DNA of 64,000 bases, from positions 841,283-905,282 of the forward strand of contig MNCI01024352.1 of assembly GCA_015680685.1 (NCBI GenBank), written 5' to 3'. The notes beneath the pieces were generated by a model. That model made no database searches, was not told the origin of the DNA, and saw only the letters and a program-made list of their open reading frames with translations. This DNA is from Gnetum montanum. Taxonomy: Eukaryota > Streptophyta > Gnetopsida > Gnetales > Gnetaceae. This document shows positions 57,702 through 64,000 of the stretch, in pieces. The translations under genes and the position numbers were made by a program. The first letter of the stretch is position 1; each line of letters opens with the position of its first letter.

Positions 57702-60422
57702 TTAGGGAAGCCTAGCGTAATATGGTTTTTGGTGGCATTGACTGATGCGTCTCCTTCCCTTTTTTTTATTTGGTGGCGGTTGGTGGTTTTGGTTAGAAGC
57801 TTGCCCCTGCGTAAAAGGGGCAGCCGGTGGTCTTGGTACCCTAAGGATAAAAGGCACCTTGGGAGTGGGCGCGGACGTGGCCACGACTTTACTATTAGCG
57901 TGAGGCTGAGTTAAACCTGGAGAGGATGCTCGGATAACAAAGGGTGGCCTTGGGACGCCGCTAGCTGCCGGTGAAGAGCTTGCTCCCTGGGGTGAAGTAG
58001 TAGGTACACGTAAAATAAAGGGCTGTTTAGGTGGTACCTTCCCTTTATTGTCTGTACTTACCACATTGATTGTGTACGGTGCGTCATTTGCGTTTAGCGG
58101 GCCCTTGTACACATGCAACGCTTGATTTTTGGAACGGGATGGATTACTACCATCTAGTTTCAGAGAACCATCGTCAATCATGCGTTGAATGTCATCCTCC
58201 AACACCCAGCAGTAATCGGTGTCGTGACCACATAACTGGTGGTAGTCACAAAAGCGGTCCAGCCTAAAAGACCTCAAAACTGGTGGTTCGTTAGGTAAGG
58301 CTAAAGAAGGGTTCTTCAGCAATTCACAATGACGCCTGTGAAGCTGGAGAGCTTCTTCGGATACCTTCTTATTCTAAATGTATCCTGCCCCTAACAGTTG
58401 TTTTAACAGTTTTGAATGTTTTACAGGCAGAGTTGTATACTTTGAGTGATCTTTACGCTCAAATTTTGGCTTTGGCTAGGGGGGCTTTTCAGGGGCAGGT
58501 GTGTCCTGGCTGATGCTGGTTGTGCTAGTTGTAGTCTCGAGGGATGCCAGGGGTGCCTTCTTGTTCTTGTTTTTAGCACCTTCAGCCAGTGTAGCTACCG
58601 TCGTTGTTGTTGCTTTACCTTTGTCCTTACCCTTATTGTTAGCATTTTTATAGGCTACATACGCCGAGTCTTTGCTAGCCCCTACAGCATCCTAGATGCT
58701 CTTAGTTTGGGCAAAAGCCTGACTCAAGGTGCTAGGGGCAAGGTAATACAACTTAGACTTGATGAAGTCATTAACCGCTCCTTTGAAGATAGCCAACAAG
58801 TGGGCTTCTGCGATAGGCTTACGGATTTCATTCAGAGTGGTGCTCCATCGTTGTATAAACTTTTGGACCGGCTTGAGTGGGTCTTGTTTCACCCTCATGA
58901 GTTGATCTAATGTGACCTCCGATTTTAAATTATACTTAAAAAAAGTCACAAATTGTGTCAGAAGTTCTTCCAAGGTTGAGATGGAAGAACGAGGGAGGGC
59001 TCGATACCAGTCCAAAGCCTTACCTGCCAGAGACATTGCAAAGACACGTATAATAGTATGTGGCCACTATTGTAACAGCAAGGATTCAGACCTAAAGATG
59101 ACCAGGTAGGCGTTGGGATCACCTTCCCCGTTATATTTGGTGAAATGAGGTAGATACATCCCCAGGGGCAACGACAGCATAGGAACTGCTGGACTCATAA
59201 GATCATCTTGATAGAAATCCATGATCTGTATAGTATCCGAGCTAGCAGCTTTAAGGCGTTTGACTTCCTCAGTAAGGGTCTAAATAAGTAAGAAGGCTTG
59301 GTCCAGACTTGGTGATGAAGAAGTCTGCGCAGGAGGAGCTGGGGGTTGGACATGAAGGGTTGTGCTAGGCAATGGGAACGTAGCGATGGCTTTGCTGACA
59401 AGTGGCGCAGCAGGGGCTATCCCCGCGGACGGAGCTGCCTGTGGAAACCACCACCCACCAGGCTGAGCAGAGGGATTGGCTATCGTTGGGTGCGTAGGAT
59501 GGAGATTATAAGGGTGTTGTGGGACATGCGTGGTAGGTGCAGCTAAGGGTTATGCACTGTATAACGTAGATTGATTATGTGAGATGGATGGGATCCACTG
59601 ACCAACCGTGGGTTTTTGGATGGATTTCTGTGATTGAACAGTGGTGGCGATCTGTTGCCTTGCGAAGGGTTGCACTGGAAAGGTTTGCATCGAATTTTAT
59701 ACCGGGCGGGTTGTAGGCATGGCATGAGGTTGCACTTGGGGGATGTAATAGGGTGCAGTGGACATAGGTACCACTGACGGAATGTTAATTACGTGTGGCG
59801 ATGAGGCTGCCCCCGTGTTATTCTGAGATGGCATTTGCACTTGTAAGACTGATGATTGCGTAATGGTTGGAGGGACGACAGGAATGTGGGTTTGGGCGGT
59901 TGTGATTGAGTTGAGAGGGGTGGCCTCCGTGGTGAAAGAAAACAGGGGGTTTATGTATGTATGGGGACTAAGAGTATGATACGAATGTTCAGACTGGGCT
60001 GCGAGTTCATCTTCCTCCTCCTCCCCATTCTGAGGTTCTAGCATGGACCGTGTAGCCTGACTCCTAGCCATAACCAATTGGGTCAGGATTTCATGGTAAT
60101 GTTCAGTTAGATGGATAATGTCGTAAGCAGTAGGGGTGAAATCTTGACCCTCTCTGTGGACCAGCTCAAAATTTCGTTTCTCTTCGATCTCGGCTCGACT
60201 AAGAGCAAGCTTTGCCTGGATCTTGATGCAAATAAAATAATATTCTTTAGGCGTCACGAGGGTGAATATAGGATCTTTGCCCTGTAATCTTAATGAACGG
60301 CGTGACAGTCCCTGAGGTCCTACAACACCAGAAGCTGGCCCGATGGCGGTGATGGGATTCACAGATGTGGCACCCAAATCGGTTCTGGTTATGGCAGTGG
60401 TGGTTGTGTATACAGAATCCAT
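57702..60422 (-). pseudogene. gag: Gag polyprotein (element A)
   Basis: The frame starts at an ATG at 60422 ('MDSVYTTTTAITRTDLGATS'), with an N-terminal Pro/Thr/Gln-rich part to about 59700 that contains a Lys/Glu helix ('LSRAEIEEKRNFELVH'). A retrotransposon-gag capsid domain follows: 'MSLAGKALDWYRALPRSSIS' (59036), 'FFKYNLKSEVTLDQLMRVKQ', 'FIQRWSTTLNEIRKPIAEAH'. The zinc-binding segment is 'FCDYHQLCGHDTDYCWVLED' (~58250), then a Pro-rich tail to 57702. Stops and frame changes separate the blocks (near 59550, 59150, 58680, 58370). Gag would assemble the particle. It lies directly inside the 5' LTR, as expected. Confidence 0.85.
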
Positions 60423-60675
60423 TGGTCAGATAGATTAACGACAAAAGAAACTAGATCTAAAAGGGCGATGGACAAAGAAGATCACGATTAGGCTTTTTAC
60501 CCTGTAGGATTCCAAAGGAATCGTTACTGTGACCAATCTACACCACATGATTTTTCCTAAACTTCCCTATAGGTATTACGTTTACGTTTTTACAAATGTG
60601 GGTATAGATCGCTTACAGGGCTACCCGTAAAAAATACGAATCGGAGACTAGGCCCTCCTTCTAGCCTTAGAAAAC
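60423..60675 (-). other. Untranslated leader of element A, no clear primer site
   Basis: The 253 bases between the 5' LTR and the gag ATG. Reading into the element from the LTR, the minus strand begins GTTTTCTAAGGC, without the TGG that starts almost every tRNA-complementary primer site. Either the site has mutated or this element uses an unusual primer. Confidence 0.5.
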
Positions 60676-62237
60676 TGTAACAACGGAAAATGCCAGCAGC
60701 TGGAAAATACCAAACAAAAATCCATGCACATAGTCTTAACCAGGGATTTGTGTGAGGGCCGTGCTGGAGAAAATGAATCCGCAGTGCCCTGAACGGTCTT
60801 GTCGATCAGACAAGGACTTACTCAATCAGTAAATCAACGAATATTATAGATATTCCTTGGAACAATCTGATTTGATGAATCACAAAAGGAGAAGAAAATG
60901 ATGGAGATAAATTGCAATAATGACAACGTTATCACGACAAGGAGAATCAGATTTAAGAAAAATGCGCAATCCAAAGATCTGCGCTTTGACCTGAAAACTG
61001 AGTATATTGTATACAAAGTTCCAATGGAAAAGCTCCACTTATCTTGTGCAAAGCATACACAAAATAACAAGAAAACTGTTCACCCAGGAGTACAGAATGG
61101 AGTTCGATCTACCTCGTAAGCCAGAGATGGGATGTAAGGAAGGTCAAGCTCTGACGTCTATCGATCAACTGTTTCTGATCAATAAACCTTGCAAACCGCA
61201 CAAGATGATCTTTCAATCTCTGATCTACTCTTTTGCCTTGGGTAGTCTCTGCTCAAAACCACCAATGATCACCAATGGAGGCAGCTGTATTTTCGCCAAA
61301 GGACTGATCGATCCTACTGCCAATGCTCAAGCAAAATGTCCTCTATCTCTACTAAAAGATGATGCTGTCAAAAGTTGAAGATGCCGATCCTTGTTTCTTC
61401 GTCAACTGGAGTATTTATAAGTTTGACAACATGTGGAGAAGGCATGGCCCTGATGACACGTGTCCCGAACCTTCAAAATACCGTTGACTTGGTAAACTTT
61501 ATGTTGAAATTGGTCATGTTGCGTCATGTTTTTTGGGAAGGGGGACAAAGTATGTTGTCGACCACTTCCACTAGAGCTGCTTCATGATTACGCACAATAC
61601 ACTCATTAGCGTGTTGTGCGTGTGAATAATAGGTGCATGTCTGGTGAGCTGCATTACGCTCGTTCATGCTACGTCGCATGGTAGAGCGTAATAAGATATG
61701 AAAATAGTTGATTCAAGCTATTTTACGCTCATTTACGCCGCAAAGTGTAATAGAGCTTAATATGGTCAACTTTACAATGAATTTACGCTTGCCTACGCTG
61801 CGTAGCATAATGAGCGTAAATCGACCAATTTGCGAAAAGAAAGAAGTCAATCCGCTGCACTTCTTTTGACTCTGACTTTGCTTTTCTTGAAGCTCGTTAT
61901 GCTATTCTGCGTAACGGAGCATAAAATTGGTCTTGAACAAAAGACTTAGCAGAATATGTGACAAGTCTTAAACTTTAAACTTCGTCAAAATTGTCGAAGC
62001 AAGTTACTTTCTACTATCGGGCTACGTTAAACAGAGTTACGCTGAGCGACACTACGCTATGTTGCGTAATGTAGCGTAAAGGAAGAAAACACAGTAAGAT
62101 TGGAATCTGTAAGGAACTTGGAGACATGATACTGCACGCCTCTTTGCCCTACTCCGTCTTCTGGATTTCTATCTCGAACCTTCACCCGAATCGTGAATTT
62201 TCGCTTGAGGCCGATTCACAATTTCTACGGTGTTTCA
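60676..62237 (-). repeat. 5' LTR of element A
   Basis: 1562 bases, TGTAACAACGG to GTGTTTCA, the same length and ends as the solo copy. Inside (left) is the A leader and gag; outside (right) is CCTAT and then the B antisense gene at exactly the same breakpoint as the solo copy. CCTAT is CCTGT with one transition. Confidence 0.9.
61412..61419 (-). promoter_or_regulatory. TATA box of the 5' LTR of element A
   Basis: The minus strand reads TATAAATA, located about 740 bases from the inner LTR edge. It would drive the genomic RNA through gag. It is kept in the solo copy and in the B LTR. Confidence 0.6.
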
Positions 62238-63999
62238 CCTATGTCATGCAAGCAAACATGTGGCCAATGCTCCTCCTCCCTAGCTACATGTGGGGGAGTG
62301 GGGGGTCTGGTTCAGGAAAAGAGCACAGGAGTTCCTACAATAACTCCTCGAACACTTCAGTGTGATCGTTTGGTCATACCTAGAGGAGGAGGAGGCGACC
62401 ACCATAATAGAAGCCATATTGCCCAGGGTGAGCTGGGGCATCCTGAGGTTTTTGACAGATAGGGCAATCATGACCAGGTAGGGAGAAGGATCTAGTGAAT
62501 GCCCCACAGGGTTAAGGCATTTGGCCTAGATCTGGAATATGCCTGAGTATAGCTACTACCATCATTACAACACATTGTTTATTATATGTTATATAGCAAC
62601 ATGCTTTCAAAACCCGCCAAGAACTATCTACTGTGCTGGTGGATGAGTTTTGCAACTTTGTTCCACTGTGTTGTGCGACACTTGCCATATTGGCCAGATG
62701 CTAACAGTATATTTTTTTTGTTGCTACCAGGTTCTACATCAACAAGGACAGGGTTCATGACCAACCGGGCCTATTGACTACAGCACGGATAGCCCTACAG
62801 GAGTTCTCTTCTGCTGAGAACCTCTGTGCAGGTGTGATTAGTCAATGCGGGAGTGAATACTGCACCTACCCACACCTATGCCCCATTCCCTACGATTAGT
62901 GCAAGGGGTCTGGTTGGCTAGATGAGGAGTGGGCAGAACCCTTCAAACCAATCATGGTTGAACAAGTTCTAGTTAGTCTTCCACCATTCCCATTACTGTA
63001 AAGACCCGGTAGGCTAAGCAGTAAGTGTTGAATCATGGTTGAACAAGTTCTAGTTAGTCTTCCACCATTCCCATTACTGTAAAGACCCGGTAGGCTAAGC
63101 AGTAAGTGTTGCATGCTTAAGTATCTTTGCAATCTTTTGATTTTCTACATTTTTATGCTAAATGTTTTTGCAAAAACTATTATAGCGGTGGAAAAGCCCC
63201 AAGAGGTGACAATGGTAACCGCTGAGACATAGGGGGCAAACATCTACTTCAAGTATAGAGAAGTATATGCAAGCCAACGTTGGATAAACGGTGTGGCTTC
63301 AGACTCCTTAGTCCAGAAAATCTAAAAGGTTGGGCTTATGGATCTATTCCTGGCCCCGAATCTGAGCGTTCCTGCTGCTGAGATGCTTTCCTTGGTCAAC
63401 TCCTTTTCTGACAAGGCGGGCCACTTTCGCATGCGCATACAGGGCGTACGGATGGTCATTGAAATCAATGACCAGCTATTTGCAGACCTATTCGGTGTCC
63501 CCATCGATGGCTTTCCTATAGGGTCAAAGGGCAAGAAGGAGATGACCCTTCAGAAGAAGGACATTCAGGAGTAGTTAGGGATTTCCAAAGAGTGGAAGGG
63601 GCTCCCCATGGAGAAGCTCAAAGAAGGACCTGCCAAGGAGATTTATCCTATCTTCTGCGCTCAAACATTCCCCCAGCTGCTTATGCAAGGGAAGGTCCTA
63701 GGGATTGAGCAGGCCTGGATAATGCATGAGGTCATGGAAGAGGGGGCCCACTACAATTGGGCCAAGTTTCTATGTAAAGGCTTGCAGACCAAAATCTTAG
63801 GACTCCATAAGAAATCGAAGTCCCATTCCAATATACATTATGCCTTTTACATAGCCTGTCTAAGGCATTTCGCGAAGTTTCTGGTGGTTCATGAGAATGG
63901 AGCCTAGGTCATGCAAAATCGCAACCATATTTCTAGACTGTGGATTCACCAGATCCTCCAGACCATCCGAGGCCAGGATCCCATAGAAATAATTGGGGA
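62238..63999 (+). pseudogene. Second copy of B's antisense gene, 3' part (continues past the window)
   Basis: The sequence from 62238 on matches 42169-44104 through exons 2, 3 and 4 with about 4-5 differences per 100 bases, and continues to the window end. It contains the central domain from 63338 ('LFADLFGVPIDGFPIGSKGK') with a TAG at 63574 that B's first copy lacks, then 'AQTFPQLLMQGKVLGIEQAW' (63608-63907). Shared stops with the first copy (for example the TAG after 'VVHENGA' at 63907) show that decay began before the duplication. Confidence 0.85.
62950..63111. repeat. 81-bp tandem duplication
   Basis: 62950-63030 and 63031-63111 are virtually identical. The first copy of B (42882-42963) has a single unit, so the event happened after the larger duplication. 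It duplicates the end of exon 3 and its GT donor. Confidence 0.9.
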
Positions 64000-64000
64000 G

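Larger units (their letters stand above)
47590..62237 (-). mobile_element. Element A: youngest Tat/Ogre-type element, 3' LTR missing
   Basis: On the minus strand from 62237: 5' LTR, ~250-base leader, gag, protease, candidate intron holding the antisense gene, RT, two RNases H, integrase, 3' short repeats. The expected 3' LTR next to 47590 is absent; a matching solo LTR is at 40607-42168. CpG and 'gcgtaa' words are common, unlike in elements C and E, as expected of the youngest layer. All genes carry some stops or frameshifts. Confidence 0.8.
17498..63999 (-). mobile_element. Element C: Tat/Ogre-type Ty3/gypsy, interrupted by element B
   Basis: Element C starts at its 3' LTR (17498) inside element E. 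It continues (reading right) through integrase, RNase H, RT, a splice-acceptor-like site, a long repeat array and the antisense gene, up to 32580, where element B is inserted. Everything from 32581 to the window end is B, A and a duplicated part of B, so C's protease, gag and 5' LTR must lie further right. The five bases before its LTR (gtgat) are the predicted left target-site copy. Confidence 0.65.
32581..63999 (-). mobile_element. Element B: Tat/Ogre-type element inside C, interrupted by A
   Basis: Element B opens with its 3' LTR (32581-34308) and polypurine tract. It continues with integrase, RNase H, RT, the first part of its antisense gene (to 40606), the A-derived solo LTR, the rest of the antisense gene, and protease to about 47.2 kb. 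A second copy of its antisense gene resumes at 62238 after element A. Its gag and 5' LTR are not in the window. The five bases before its LTR (ctaga) are the expected target-site copy, to be matched beyond the right edge. Confidence 0.7.

Overview
The window looks like intergenic DNA from a large, repeat-rich plant nuclear genome, and I see no ordinary host gene. Nearly all recognisable coding matter is decayed LTR-retrotransposon sequence. The species cannot be told from the sequence; a gymnosperm or another large-genome seed plant would fit. There are no rRNA or tRNA genes, CRISPR arrays or bacterial signals. Almost every reading frame is broken by stops and frameshifts.

Layout. (1) 1-2.6 kb is AT-rich unique-looking DNA with one long foldback. 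(2) 2643-8211 is a Ty1/copia element on the minus strand: two LTRs, an initiator-Met-tRNA-type primer site and a broken gag, but no recognisable pol. (3) 8.2-13.5 kb is mostly unassigned, with one decayed minus-strand reading frame. (4) 13.6 kb to the window end is a stack of Ty3/gypsy elements, all on the minus strand, nested inside one another. Element E (Athila-like; integrase, RT, protease at 13.6-17.5 kb) is cut at 17497 by the 3' LTR of element C. Element C is cut at 32580 by the 3' LTR of element B. Element B is cut at 40606 by element A. Only the left arms of E, C and B lie in the window.

Elements A, B and C are related Tat/Ogre-type elements (gag, protease, RT, RNase H plus a second archaeal-type RNase H, integrase). 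Each carries a large gene on the opposite (+) strand, placed between the protease and RT coding parts: 29191-32580 in C, 39892-45848 in B, 51959-56024 in A, and a second partial copy of B's gene at 62238-63999. This gene has about eight exons with GT-AG introns at matching places in the copies. It begins with a domain that resembles plant FCP1/NIF-like (HAD-superfamily) phosphatases but has lost the catalytic residues. It continues with a conserved domain I cannot name and a charged, coiled-coil-like C-terminal part. Because it is antisense to the element's genomic RNA, its introns would survive retrotransposition. This arrangement is the most interesting feature of the window.

A ~1.56-kb LTR of element A stands alone at 40607-42168 with intact 5-bp target duplications, inside the HAD motif I of B's antisense gene. 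An equally long copy at 60676-62237 is the 5' LTR of element A and is followed by the same B sequence. A tandem duplication of roughly 20 kb plus one LTR-LTR recombination explains this. It puts a non-homologous junction at about 47.24-47.59 kb and predicts the sequence just right of the window. Short palindromic repeats recur at the same boundaries in all three elements, and element C holds a degenerate ~190-bp-period array at 23.7-27.1 kb.
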